64,000 nt of DNA from Candidatus Fermentibacterota bacterium (GTDB lineage: Bacteria > Fermentibacterota > Fermentibacteria > Fermentibacterales > Fermentibacteraceae): the NCBI GenBank assembly GCA_002748705.1, contig PDSZ01000045.1, positions 48,264 to 112,263 of the forward strand. Direction: 5' to 3'. The position numbers were made by a program, and so were the translations under genes. This document shows, in pieces, positions 46,771 to 56,205 of the stretch; positions within the stretch are counted from its first letter, which is position 1; every line of letters starts with the position of its first letter. Below the pieces are notes generated by a model. It was not told the DNA's origin and searched no databases. It saw only the letters and a list, made by a program, of their open reading frames with translations.

Positions 46771-48888
46771 TTGGACGATGTTCATAAGGAAGGCAACGAA
46801 CCTCTCTTCGATGAATTTCAACGGCCGTCCCGGGAAGAATGGAAAGAAGCTGCCATTGCCCTGCTCAAGGGAAGACCATTCGAAAAGGCAATGTACACAA
46901 AGACTCCAGAAGGAATAACCATTGATCCGATATATGATCTGGCTTCGCTGGATGCTCTTTCCCATACAGGCAGCCTTCCCGGTTACGCTCCTTTTGTCAG
47001 GGGCACAAAGGTGTCCGGTAATCTGATTAAGCCGTGGGATATCTGTCAGCAGGTGTATGCCGGAGACCCTGAAGAGTTCAACACTATTCTTATAGAAGAC
47101 CTTCATAATGGGCAGAATGCTCTGAACATGCCTCTTGATGCCCCCTCTCTTGCAGGGATCGATGCTGACAACGCCGATACCTCTTCCGTGGGAAACAGGG
47201 GGGTCTCTATTTCAACAGTTGCTGATCTGGAAGTGGCTTTCAAAGAAATAATTTTTGATGCTCTTCCTGTTCATATCAATACCGGTAACAACCCTGTTCC
47301 TCTTACCGCAATGTTTCTTGCCTTGCTGGAAAAAAGGGGAACAGATCCTGCGTCACTGCACGGTGTGCTTGGTTACGACCCTCTCGGGCAAATTGCCGGG
47401 CACGGAACCATCGGAATAACCATTGAAAAGTCTATGAATCTCATGTCGGAAGTGCTGACTGCTGTTTCCGAAAGTGACTCTGATCTCAGAACCATACTTG
47501 TGGAAGGGCACCCTTACCACAACGGCGGAGCAGATTCTGTTACAGAACTTGCGTACATGATTGCCACCGGCACCTTTTACCTGAGAGAAATGTTAAACCG
47601 CGGCCACTCTGTTGAAGCTGTTTCCAAACGGGTTGTCTTCAGTCTCTCACTGGGTTCCAACTTCTTCATGGAGATAAGCAAGATCAGAGCAGCCAGAATG
47701 CTGTGGCACAGAATAGTTAAGGAGTTCGGAGGTAATGATGATGCGCGTAAAATGTACATTCACGGAAAAACATCATCCTGGACCAAAACCGTTTACGACC
47801 CTTATGTAGGAATGCTTCGCAATACATCTGAAGCTTTTTCAGGGGCTATGGGCGGTGTGGACAGCCTGACAGTGATACCTTTTGATGAGGCTATCAGAGA
47901 AGCTGATTCCTTCTCAAGGAGGGTATCAAGGAATGTTCAGTCCATTCTGCAGGAAGAGTGTCATTTCACCCGTCCCATAGATCCTGCAGGTGGCTCGTGG
48001 TTCATTGAGTCTCTGACCTCAGAGGTTTCCGCTTCTGCCTGGAAAGCCTTTCAGGAGATAGAAGCTGCAGGCGGAATGAACAGCATTATTCTTGACGGTA
48101 CAGCTGCTGAAAAAGTTGCCGCCAAATATGAAGAGCAGTTCAGGGATATGGCGAAGCGGAAACGGGTCTGGGTTGGTGTCAACAAGTACGCAAACATGTC
48201 GGAGGAGAAGCTTGAAGTACATGAGAGAAATGAAAAAGAGCTTCTTCAGAAGAGAAAAAAGACCCTTGCCGCCGTTCGCAGCAAAAGAAAAGATTTTGAA
48301 CTCAGCGGCTTTGAAAGAGGATTGAAAGGTCTCACCAGGGCAGCGGCAGAAGGGGCGACTATTCAGGAGCTCTACGCCCTTTCTTCAGGAGATTCCCGAA
48401 ATGCTCCGGCAGTGGAGCCTGTGAAGAAACAGCGGGGGGCAGAGAGATTTGAAGCTCTTCGTGACAAGACAATTGAGATGAAGAGCAGCAACATTGTTCC
48501 AGCGGTTCTTCTGCTCAATATCGGTCCTGTTCCAAACCACAAGCCAAGGGCTGACTTTACAAGGGGTTATTTTGAGGTAGGGGCCTTTGATGTTCTCTCA
48601 AACAAGGGCTTCAGCTCCCCTGAGGAAATGATTGAAGCAGCTGCTTCAACCCCGGCTCAGGTGGCTGTTTTCTGCGGAAAAGATACAGACTATCCTGAAA
48701 TAGTTGCTCAGACCGCTGGAGTTATCAAGGAAAAGAGGCCTGAAATAAAGCTGGTCATAGCAGGCAGACCTGCAAAGGATCTGGAGCCGGTTTACAGAGA
48801 AGCTGGAATAGACCACTTCATCTATATGGGCTCAAATTGCTACGAACTGCTGAATACTCTTCAGGAAGGGATAGAAAACAATGGCTGA
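46771..48888 (+). CDS. mutA: Methylmalonyl-CoA mutase small (beta) subunit
   Basis: A 705-aa non-catalytic subunit homologous to MutA. The TIM-barrel-like substrate domain is complete ([38 protein letters not shown]) and the C-terminal cobalamin-like domain lacks the DxHxxG cobalt-ligand motif, as expected for the small subunit. Start is TTG; the stop overlaps mutB by 8 bases. Together with mutB it isomerises succinyl-CoA and methylmalonyl-CoA. Confidence 0.94.
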   Translation: MDDVHKEGNEPLFDEFQRPSREEWKEAAIALLKGRPFEKAMYTKTPEGITIDPIYDLASLDALSHTGSLPGYAPFVRGTKVSGNLIKPWDICQQVYAGDPEEFNTILIEDLHNGQNALNMPLDAPSLAGIDADNADTSSVGNRGVSISTVADLEVAFKEIIFDALPVHINTGNNPVPLTAMFLALLEKRGTDPASLHGVLGYDPLGQIAGHGTIGITIEKSMNLMSEVLTAVSESDSDLRTILVEGHPYHNGGADSVTELAYMIATGTFYLREMLNRGHSVEAVSKRVVFSLSLGSNFFMEISKIRAARMLWHRIVKEFGGNDDARKMYIHGKTSSWTKTVYDPYVGMLRNTSEAFSGAMGGVDSLTVIPFDEAIREADSFSRRVSRNVQSILQEECHFTRPIDPAGGSWFIESLTSEVSASAWKAFQEIEAAGGMNSIILDGTAAEKVAAKYEEQFRDMAKRKRVWVGVNKYANMSEEKLEVHERNEKELLQKRKKTLAAVRSKRKDFELSGFERGLKGLTRAAAEGATIQELYALSSGDSRNAPAVEPVKKQRGAERFEALRDKTIEMKSSNIVPAVLLLNIGPVPNHKPRADFTRGYFEVGAFDVLSNKGFSSPEEMIEAAASTPAQVAVFCGKDTDYPEIVAQTAGVIKEKRPEIKLVIAGRPAKDLEPVYREAGIDHFIYMGSNCYELLNTLQEGIENNG

Positions 48889-51070
48889 CCATCCTGATTT
48901 TACAAAAATAGATTTTGATCCATCAGGAGCTTCTGCTTCCCTTTCTGACTGGAAAGAGGCTTTCAGAAACTCCACTGGAAAAGACGCAGAAGACTTCAAG
49001 TGGATGACCAATGAGCAGATTCCGGTGAAGGCTCTCTACACCAGGGAAGACTACAGGAACCTTGAGCATCTTGGTTTCACCGCCGGAATCAGCCCATTTC
49101 TTCGCGGGCCTTATGCAACAATGTATGTGTTCCGTCCCTGGACTGTCAGGCAGTACGCAGGTTTTTCAACTGCTGAAGAGAGTAACGCTTTCTACAAAAG
49201 GAATCTGGCTGCAGGTCAGAAGGGTCTTTCAATCGCTTTCGATCTTGCCACCCACAGAGGATACGACTCTGACCATGAAAGGGTTGTAGGCGATGTGGGC
49301 AAGGCCGGTGTGGCAGTTGATTCCATGCTGGACATGAACATTCTTTTTGATGGAATACCTCTTGACCGAATGTCTGTATCCATGACCATGAACGGCGCAG
49401 TTCTTCCTGTGCTTGCTTTCTACATAGTGGCCGGCGAAGAGCAGGGTGTTCCTAAAGAGAAGCTCACAGGCACCATTCAGAATGATATTCTCAAGGAATA
49501 CATGGTGAGAAACACCTACATTTATCCTCCTGAGATATCCATGAGAATAATTGCCGACATCTTTGAGTACACCTCCATAAACATGCCCAAATTCAACTCA
49601 ATATCTATTTCAGGATACCACATGCAGGAGGCAGGGGCAACAAATGACATCGAACTGGCCTACACACTTGCAGACGGTCTGGAATACATAAGGGCCGGAA
49701 TCAAGGCAGGTATCGATATTGACTCTTTTGCGCCCCGGCTTTCCTTCTTCTGGGCGCAGGGTACAAACTACTTCATGGAAGTGGCAAAGATGCGTGCAGG
49801 AAGAATGCTCTGGGCGAAAATCGTGAACAAATTCAACCCGTCCAACCCTAAGTCACTGGCTCTTCGAACACACTCCCAGACCTCAGGGTGGTCCCTCACA
49901 GAGCAGGACCCTTTCAACAATGTTGCAAGAACTCTCATTGAGGCCATGGCAGCTTCTCTGGGGCACACCCAGTCTCTTCACACAAACGCACTTGATGAAG
50001 CAATAGCTCTTCCAACAGACTTTTCGGCAAGAATAGCAAGGAACACCCAGCTCTATCTTCAGGATGAGACCTCAATCTGTCGTGTTATTGATCCATGGGG
50101 CGGCTCATACTATGTGGAGAAACTCACCCACCAGATAGCCAGAAAGGCCTGGAATCACATTCAGGAGGTTGAATCACTGGGAGGAATGGCAAAGGCCATA
50201 GAGACCGGTCTTCCCAAGATGAGAATTGAAGAGGGCTCAGCCAGAAGACAGGCACGAATTGATTCTACCAGGGAATCGATAATAGGAGTGAACAAGTACA
50301 GGCTTGCCCACGAAGACCCTATCGACATTCTGGAGATTGACAACACCGCTGTGAGGCAGGCCCAGATAGCAAGGCTGAACAAGCTTAAGGCTGAAAGGGA
50401 TCAGGCAAGTGTTGACGCTGCTCTGGAAGCCATTACCAGAGTGGCTGAAACAGGAGAGGGCAACCTTCTTGAAATGGCTGTAAATGCCGCAAGGGTGAGA
50501 GCTTCACTGGGCGAAATCTCCTATGCCATAGAGAAGGTAAGCGGAAGGCACAAGGCGGTGATTCGTTCAATTTCCGGTGTTTACAGCTCTGAATATGCCA
50601 AAAAGGGAGATGTTGACAGAGTCAAGGAGATGACCGACAATTTCGAGGTCCGTGAAGGCCGCAGACCCCGTATCTACATAGCCAAAATGGGCCAGGACGG
50701 CCATGACCGTGGAGCAAAGGTTGTTGCTACAGGTTTTGCAGACATGGGCTTTGATGTTGATGTAGGCCCTCTCTTTCAGACACCTTCAGAGGTAGCAAGA
50801 GACGCAGTGGAAAACGATGTTCACGCAGTGGGAATGAGTTCCCTTGCTGCAGGGCACAAAACCCTTCTTCCACAGCTGGTGAAAGCCCTTGCGGACCTTG
50901 GCAGAGACGACATCATGGTGTTCGCAGGCGGAGTTATTCCAGCCCAGGACTATGATTTCCTCTACAAACACGGAGCATCTCATATCTTCGGTCCGGGTTC
51001 CATAATAACCGAATGTGCCGAAAAGGTAATAAATACTCTTAACGAGCGTCTTGGATACACAGGAGCATAG
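48881..51070 (+). CDS. mutB: Methylmalonyl-CoA mutase large (alpha) subunit, B12-dependent
   Basis: Catalytic subunit of 729 aa. Substrate-binding residues are in [11 protein letters not shown] and the active-site [14 protein letters not shown] segment. The C-terminal cobalamin domain has MGQDGHDRG, with His608 of DxHxxG as the cobalt ligand, and the GG of FAGGVIP. Reaction: (R)-methylmalonyl-CoA to succinyl-CoA or the reverse. No epimerase is adjacent. MeaB, its chaperone GTPase, follows. Confidence 0.98.
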   Translation: MADHPDFTKIDFDPSGASASLSDWKEAFRNSTGKDAEDFKWMTNEQIPVKALYTREDYRNLEHLGFTAGISPFLRGPYATMYVFRPWTVRQYAGFSTAEESNAFYKRNLAAGQKGLSIAFDLATHRGYDSDHERVVGDVGKAGVAVDSMLDMNILFDGIPLDRMSVSMTMNGAVLPVLAFYIVAGEEQGVPKEKLTGTIQNDILKEYMVRNTYIYPPEISMRIIADIFEYTSINMPKFNSISISGYHMQEAGATNDIELAYTLADGLEYIRAGIKAGIDIDSFAPRLSFFWAQGTNYFMEVAKMRAGRMLWAKIVNKFNPSNPKSLALRTHSQTSGWSLTEQDPFNNVARTLIEAMAASLGHTQSLHTNALDEAIALPTDFSARIARNTQLYLQDETSICRVIDPWGGSYYVEKLTHQIARKAWNHIQEVESLGGMAKAIETGLPKMRIEEGSARRQARIDSTRESIIGVNKYRLAHEDPIDILEIDNTAVRQAQIARLNKLKAERDQASVDAALEAITRVAETGEGNLLEMAVNAARVRASLGEISYAIEKVSGRHKAVIRSISGVYSSEYAKKGDVDRVKEMTDNFEVREGRRPRIYIAKMGQDGHDRGAKVVATGFADMGFDVDVGPLFQTPSEVARDAVENDVHAVGMSSLAAGHKTLLPQLVKALADLGRDDIMVFAGGVIPAQDYDFLYKHGASHIFGPGSIITECAEKVINTLNERLGYTGA

Positions 51071-51073
51071 GCC

Positions 51074-52216
51074 ATAGAAAAGAAGAAACTCCCTGAGTGG
51101 GTCCCTGCTGACAAGGGTTCTGAAGAGGGTTTTACAACCCATGTGATGGACGGAGTCACAGGAGGCCACGACGGCATGAGAGGCAGTTCCTCTGTCAGAA
51201 CCGGCAGGAGGCCCACTGTTAAAAGAAGAAAGATCCTTACTCCTGACGAGTATTTCAAAGGCATCATAGAGGGTAACCGCACTGTTATTGCCAGGGCAAT
51301 TACTTTAATTGAGAGCAATGCGCCCCGCCACTTTGAAACCGCTCAGGAGCTTTTGCAGAGGCTTCTCCCTTATACCGGCAAATCCATAAGAGTAGGGGTT
51401 TCAGGTGTTCCAGGAGCTGGGAAAAGCACCTTCATAGAAGCTCTGGGCAATCAGCTTTGCGATGAAGGTCACAAAGTTGCTGTTCTTGCTGTGGATCCCA
51501 GCAGTTCCATTACAAGAGGTTCGATACTGGGAGACAAAACACGAATGGCCGACCTCTCAAGAAGAGAAAATGCCTTCATCCGTCCTTCTCCTTCCGGCGG
51601 AATGCTGGGAGGTGTTGCCAGAAAAAGCAGAGAGACCATGCTTCTCTGCGAAGCTGCAGGTTTTGATGTAATACTCATTGAAACTGTCGGCGTAGGCCAG
51701 AGTGAAGTTACTGTGAGATCAATGGTTGACTTTTTTCTTCTTGTTCTCATCACCGGTGCCGGAGATGAGCTTCAGGGAATGAAAAAGGGAGTCATGGAGA
51801 TATGCGATGCTATTCTTGTGAACAAAGCCGATGGAGATAACATTATTTCCGCCCGTTCCGCGGCAGTTGAATACACCAATATGCTTCACTATCTCAGGCC
51901 TGCCACCAGAGGCTGGATTCCAAAGGCTCTTACCTGTTCCTCAGCGAAGAAAACAGGAATAGATGAGGTATGGAATCTTATAAGTACATTCAGAAAAACC
52001 ACTGTTGAATCCGGCGTCTTTCAGGAGCGCAGGCGATCTCAGACTCTTGAGTGGGTTTTCAACATGGTAACTGAACAGCTCAAGGAACGGTTCTACAACC
52101 ATGACGGAGTTCGCCGTCTTATTCCCTCTCTTAAGGAAGAACTCCTTTCAGACAGAATATCTGCAACAATGGCTGCCACAAAACTCCTTGCTGCATTCGA
52201 CAAAACCAGTATCTGA
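51074..52216 (+). CDS. meaB: Methylmalonyl-CoA mutase-associated GTPase MeaB
   Basis: G3E-family GTPase that loads and protects the mutase cofactor. GVPGAGKST is the P-loop; AVDPSSSITRGSILGDKTRM and the ETVGVGQSE switch region follow, and NKADGD binds the base. Usual homologues run about 310-340 aa. The first ATG is 51143 (357 aa), but the frame is open upstream to the mutB stop and codes for a plausible KKKLPEWVPADKGSEEGF start. ATA at 51074 has AGGAG (51061-51065) at 8 bases, giving 380 aa. The start is therefore given as 51074 with low certainty; the gene itself is secure. Confidence 0.93.
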   Translation: MEKKKLPEWVPADKGSEEGFTTHVMDGVTGGHDGMRGSSSVRTGRRPTVKRRKILTPDEYFKGIIEGNRTVIARAITLIESNAPRHFETAQELLQRLLPYTGKSIRVGVSGVPGAGKSTFIEALGNQLCDEGHKVAVLAVDPSSSITRGSILGDKTRMADLSRRENAFIRPSPSGGMLGGVARKSRETMLLCEAAGFDVILIETVGVGQSEVTVRSMVDFFLLVLITGAGDELQGMKKGVMEICDAILVNKADGDNIISARSAAVEYTNMLHYLRPATRGWIPKALTCSSAKKTGIDEVWNLISTFRKTTVESGVFQERRRSQTLEWVFNMVTEQLKERFYNHDGVRRLIPSLKEELLSDRISATMAATKLLAAFDKTSI

Positions 52217-52471
52217 CCCATAGAACAACTGTCTTCATCAGAGGTGGAAAATAGTGTCAGTTTCAAAGGTGGTGGTGAATGCTGCAGTTATCTTAAAAGT
52301 TTGCTTGAAAAGAACTGATTTCTTTTCTGAATTCCGAGTAACCCTTCCCTGGAGCATGAACGATTGTACTTATCTGTGAGGTCCGTTGTTTACAGAAGAC
52401 TTTCGTTCGGTCAGTTAGCTGCTGTTTGCTTTGTTAAACCCGGGAGGGTATGTATTCTCTGAAGGAGGAGT

Positions 52472-54241
52472 ATGTCAGGCGAACAGATCCTTGTCTCTGC
52501 TGTGCTTGGTTTTATGGTGATTCTTCTCTATTTCGGAAGATTTTCGCCTGCTGTGATATTCATAGGGGCAGCTTCCGTATTTGTACTTACCGGGATTATA
52601 TCTCCTGCGGAGAGCCTTGCCGGTTTCAGCAATACTGCCGTAGCGGTGATGCTTCTTCTTCTCATAATGAGCCAGATCGTATGGCGCACCGGTTTTATTC
52701 AGTGGCTTTTTCAAAAGGTGATAAAGCCTTCTGACAAGTATCGCAGGTTTCTTTTTCAGCTGATGCCTTTTGTTGGTATAAGCTCTGCGTTCATGAACAA
52801 TACACCGGTGGTTGCGATGATGATTCCATTTGTTGACCATTGGGGGCGACAGCACCGCATTTCCGCTTCAAAGCTTCTTATGCCTCTCTCATGGGCTGCC
52901 ATTCTTGGAGGTATGCTTACTCTTATAGGAACATCCACCAACATGATAGTGAACAGTCTGGTGGTGGAAAACGGCGGGGAAAGCATGTCAATTCTGGATT
53001 TCACTCCAGTAGGGCTGATGATTTTCCTTTCCGGCATGGCTTTTGTTCTGTTTATCGGCTACAGAACATTTCCTGAACGGAAGGATCCCTATGAAAGGTT
53101 GAATGAAAGCCCCAGGGAATACATAACCGACCTTGTTATCGACCAGGGTTCACCCCTTGCAGGAAAAACCATAGAGCAGGCCAGTCTGAGAAGCCTGAAG
53201 CATCTTTTCCTCACAGAGATAATTCGTGAAGGAAAGGTGATAGCGCCTGTAGCTCCAGGTGAAGTACTCAGAGAAGGTGACCGGCTTATTCTTGCAGGGC
53301 GTACTGAAGCAGTTGCTGAGATTGCTTCAAACAGGCAGGGTCTTTCCATCGGAGGTAGTGTAACTGTTCCTCAGGCTGAAAAGCTTCATGTGGTTGAAGC
53401 TGTGGTTTCCCAGGGCTCATCCCTTTCCAGGAAAACAGTGAAGGAATCAAACTTCAGAGGCAGATTCGATGCAGCTATTCTCGGCGTTCACCGCCACGGC
53501 AGAAAAATCAAAGGCAAGATCGGCAAGATAACCCTTCAGTCCGGAGACCTGCTGCTGCTTCTCACCGGAAAAGACTTCAGAAGCAGCACCAGCGGAAACA
53601 ACGACTTTTATGTGGTTTCAAGTGTGAGACAGATACACAACATTGAGCTTGGCAAATCCATCTTCATAATCGCAAGCATCTTTACCTGCATTGTCCTGAG
53701 CATTGCAGGCATAGTACCTCTCTTCACATCTCTTCTGGCAGTAACCGCCATTTTTCTCGCTGGAGGCATAACGACCCCTGCTGAAGTCAAGACCATGATC
53801 AACCTGAACATTCTTGCCATCGCGGCATTTGCATTGGCCATAGGCAGAGCTGTTCAGGTCACAGGGCTGGGGGCTTTGCTGGCAGAAGAAACAGTCAGTG
53901 CATTTGAACCTCTCGGCACCGTTGGAGTTCTGGCGGCAGTGTACATTATCACCAATATCCTCGCCGAATTCATTACCACAATAGCTGCTGCAACCATAGT
54001 TTTTCCTTTCGCAGCTGCTTCAGCGGTACTGGTTGGCTCTGACCCTGTACCTTTTTACCTTGCGGTGGCCTACGGAGCAGCAGCCAACTTTCTCACTCCG
54101 GTAGGATACCAGACCAACCTGATGATATTCGGTCCCGGAGGTTACAAAACCACCGACTTCCTCAAAACAGGCCTTCCTGTAAAAATCATTTGCGCACTTA
54201 CTGCCATAACAGGACTGGGGCTGGTCTACCGCCTTTTCTAG
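52472..54241 (+). CDS. SLC13-family (ArsB/NhaD superfamily) transporter with two RCK_C domains
   Basis: A 589-aa membrane transporter. Two bundles of membrane helices (to about 200 and from 390) flank a cytoplasmic pair of TrkA_C/RCK_C domains (about 215-290 and 300-375; ILAGRTEAVAEIA, LLLLLTGKDF). The repeated signature helices carry SAFMNNTPVVAMMIPF and NFLTPVGYQTNLMIFGPG. Family members carry dicarboxylates, sulfate or other anions with Na+ or H+. A di- or tricarboxylate is tempting beside the mutase genes but cannot be shown. AAGGAGGAG precedes the ATG. Confidence 0.88.
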   Translation: MSGEQILVSAVLGFMVILLYFGRFSPAVIFIGAASVFVLTGIISPAESLAGFSNTAVAVMLLLLIMSQIVWRTGFIQWLFQKVIKPSDKYRRFLFQLMPFVGISSAFMNNTPVVAMMIPFVDHWGRQHRISASKLLMPLSWAAILGGMLTLIGTSTNMIVNSLVVENGGESMSILDFTPVGLMIFLSGMAFVLFIGYRTFPERKDPYERLNESPREYITDLVIDQGSPLAGKTIEQASLRSLKHLFLTEIIREGKVIAPVAPGEVLREGDRLILAGRTEAVAEIASNRQGLSIGGSVTVPQAEKLHVVEAVVSQGSSLSRKTVKESNFRGRFDAAILGVHRHGRKIKGKIGKITLQSGDLLLLLTGKDFRSSTSGNNDFYVVSSVRQIHNIELGKSIFIIASIFTCIVLSIAGIVPLFTSLLAVTAIFLAGGITTPAEVKTMINLNILAIAAFALAIGRAVQVTGLGALLAEETVSAFEPLGTVGVLAAVYIITNILAEFITTIAAATIVFPFAAASAVLVGSDPVPFYLAVAYGAAANFLTPVGYQTNLMIFGPGGYKTTDFLKTGLPVKIICALTAITGLGLVYRLF

Positions 54242-54475
54242 GGTTTTCAAGGATCAATTCTCTCTGTTGCATTTATCAAAGGGTAATCGCAGAAACTGGC
54301 AGAGGCGCTGTGAGAACAAGTCTCGGAATGGTTTGAGACCCTGGCAGAGCAGGGTTAGTTGCACCTGCTTATACAGCCTGTCTGAACGGAGAAAAACTGC
54401 ACATGCTTTCCACTCGGGAACAATTGCAGGACATTGAGATAATTACATTAGAACCCAAAGAAGAGAGGAAAATTC

Positions 54476-55084
54476 ATGTGGCACACAGCAGTTATTGCGG
54501 TAATGGGTAGTCTCTTATCAGGGGCTCTCATATCACAGGGGGCAAATGAACCTGTTACACCTGACATAATCACCTCGGCCTCAGTGTATGTAGAGGCACA
54601 AAATACTGTTTCTCAGGAAGACATAGACTCTATGCTGAACCTGCTGGAATCGGAAGAACCGCCGGAAACAGTGCCTGGAACCATGCGGGCGGTAGTTCTG
54701 CCAGCGCCTTCTGAAGCAGAATACGAGTGCCCTGTATGCGGTGAGAAAACCCTTCATGGAAGCGATTATGCCTTTTTCCTTGAAAAGGATTTAGAGGACG
54801 CTCGGGAACTTGTGAAATGCATGGAAGAGTCCACAGAGTTCAGCATAGTTCTTGATGAAACCCTTTTCTGCCAGTTCTGCTCAGAAGAGAGAGCAGAAGA
54901 GCCGGGTCTGGTTCTTCAGGTTTCATATGAAGACGGAACTCAGGTTATCAACAGGGTATCCATGAACGATCTGAGAAAACTGCTTTCTTTCCTGCAGGGT
55001 CACTTGTACTGGTATACCGCTGATGATGCACAGGAACCCCTTCAAGAACACTCTGAACTGCTTAGAACACTTCTGGGACGCTGA
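54476..55084 (+). CDS. Exported zinc-ribbon-like hypothetical protein
   Basis: A 202-aa protein with a signal peptide (MWHTAVIAVMGSLLSGALISQG). Two Cys pairs, CPVC (residue about 83) and CQFC (about 127), 40 residues apart, could bind a metal. The C-terminal third is helical. GAGAGGAAAA precedes the ATG. A 14-bp hairpin follows at 55127-55160. No family recognised; function unknown. Confidence 0.6.
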   Translation: MWHTAVIAVMGSLLSGALISQGANEPVTPDIITSASVYVEAQNTVSQEDIDSMLNLLESEEPPETVPGTMRAVVLPAPSEAEYECPVCGEKTLHGSDYAFFLEKDLEDARELVKCMEESTEFSIVLDETLFCQFCSEERAEEPGLVLQVSYEDGTQVINRVSMNDLRKLLSFLQGHLYWYTADDAQEPLQEHSELLRTLLGR

Positions 55085-55652
55085 TAAGACAGACCAAAAA
55101 GTAGTTCTTCAGGCTCTATCAGAAAAGTTTTAAGGAGAGGTTTCGGCCTCTCCTTAAAACTGTCCTGTTCCGGTCAGAATTTTGCTTCAGCCCGCATTTC
55201 TCACCAGATAGTCGAAAGGGCCGCTTCAGAGTGTTATTTCTTTTCAGCTCGTAAATAAATGGATAGCACTCATACAGACAGAAACAGCCTAACATGAATA
55301 CACATTGTTTTTCTGAGGATGCTCAATCAGAGCTTGAATTTCAAGGTCACAGCCGCAGACAGTTATTGAAAAGTTTGACAGGTGTGTTTTCACAGGTGAG
55401 GAACTTTGATTTTGCGAAAGATCATATGTAAAGCTTATGATGATTCGAACTGCTGGTTCAACTGAAACTCTGCTGTGAATTTCGTATAAGACAGTTATGA
55501 AGCTGCACTTCCAATTACTGGATTGGTGCCTCTTGAGACGCTGATTCAGAGGAGATGAGCAGTGTGAAGAATTTCAGTATGTTCTGACTGCATACCGGAA
55601 ATTAAGCAGTTTGGGGCTGTTGTTGAGACTGTACTGAGAGAGACTCGCTCAG
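55085..55652. other. Intergenic region
   Basis: About 570 bases. Apart from the hairpin at 55127-55160 I see no gene, RNA or repeat. The sequence is rather AT-rich and contains many stops in all frames. Confidence 0.5.
55127..55160 (+). terminator. Hairpin after the exported protein gene
   Basis: GTTTTAAGGAGAGG (55127-55140), loop TTTCGG, CCTCTCCTTAAAAC (55147-55160): a perfect 14-bp stem. The U tract is inside the stem rather than after it, so it is terminator-like but not classic; it could work in either direction. Confidence 0.65.
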
Positions 55653-56126
55653 TTATAAAGAATACCGACTGTTGGCTTGACGGATTGCTCTGGTTGCGGC
55701 AATGAGAGCCGGGCCGTCCAGAACTCGTTCCATCATGCCGACATTCTGTTCCCAAACAACTGGGTCAATCTCCTGCTTGATTTCCTCTTCAAGCATATGA
55801 TAAACTGGCAGCCCCAGGGCTATGCCATAAAGCGGACCTGTTTCATCAGGAGCTCCGCAGGTAACAGTTTCTGCATAGATTCTGGTTATGACTGTATCTG
55901 CTGTGCCTATGATTACCAGTAAGTTTTCTACCCCCTGCTCGACCGCATCCCTGATTCTTTTCTGACTGGTCGGGTCCAGCCTTTCAGCAAGAGTACAACC
56001 CATACATTCCGTGGCTACATAGAAGATATCTGCGCCGGTTTCAGCCAGAGCTTTTTCCATGGCACTTCCGGAAACACCCTCTCTTGAACCTAGAAGGAGC
56101 AGTTTTTTACCCTGGATTGTAATCAT
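55653..56126 (-). CDS. GrdA-like protein with Cys at the selenocysteine position
   Basis: A 157-aa homologue of selenoprotein A of glycine/sarcosine/betaine reductase. It starts ITIQGKKLLLLGSREGVSG and keeps QKRIRDAVEQGVENLLVIIG, AETVTCGAP..GPLYGIALGLPVYH and the closing VGMMERVLD. In GrdA, as I recall it, the redox centre is CFVU with Sec at residue 44; here it is Cys-Met-Gly-Cys (41-44), codon TGT. So the redox pair is Cys-Cys. No grdB, grdC, thioredoxin or selenium genes are adjacent; the upstream neighbour is an aldehyde dehydrogenase. Confidence 0.85.
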   Translation of the reverse strand: MITIQGKKLLLLGSREGVSGSAMEKALAETGADIFYVATECMGCTLAERLDPTSQKRIRDAVEQGVENLLVIIGTADTVITRIYAETVTCGAPDETGPLYGIALGLPVYHMLEEEIKQEIDPVVWEQNVGMMERVLDGPALIAATRAIRQANSRYSL

Positions 56127-56143
56127 GATTTCCCCACTTCGAG

Positions 56144-56182
56144 AAGAAAAGGACTGCAGGTATAACTTGCAGCCCTTTTCTT
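56144..56182 (-). terminator. Hairpin between aldehyde dehydrogenase and the GrdA-like gene
   Basis: AAGAAAAGG (56144-56152) with CCTTTTCTT (56174-56182), enclosing CTGCA (56154-56158) with TGCAG (56168-56172). On the minus strand it lies 24 bases after the dehydrogenase stop and ends in CTTTTCTTCTC, so it may terminate or attenuate transcription into the GrdA-like gene. Confidence 0.6.
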
Positions 56183-56205
56183 AACCGTTTTTCACCTGCA
56201 GACGA

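Noticed and set aside
55993..56006. Selenocysteine codon in the GrdA-like gene
   Set aside because: The codon at the Sec position is TGT and the frame has no internal TGA, so it is a Cys form.
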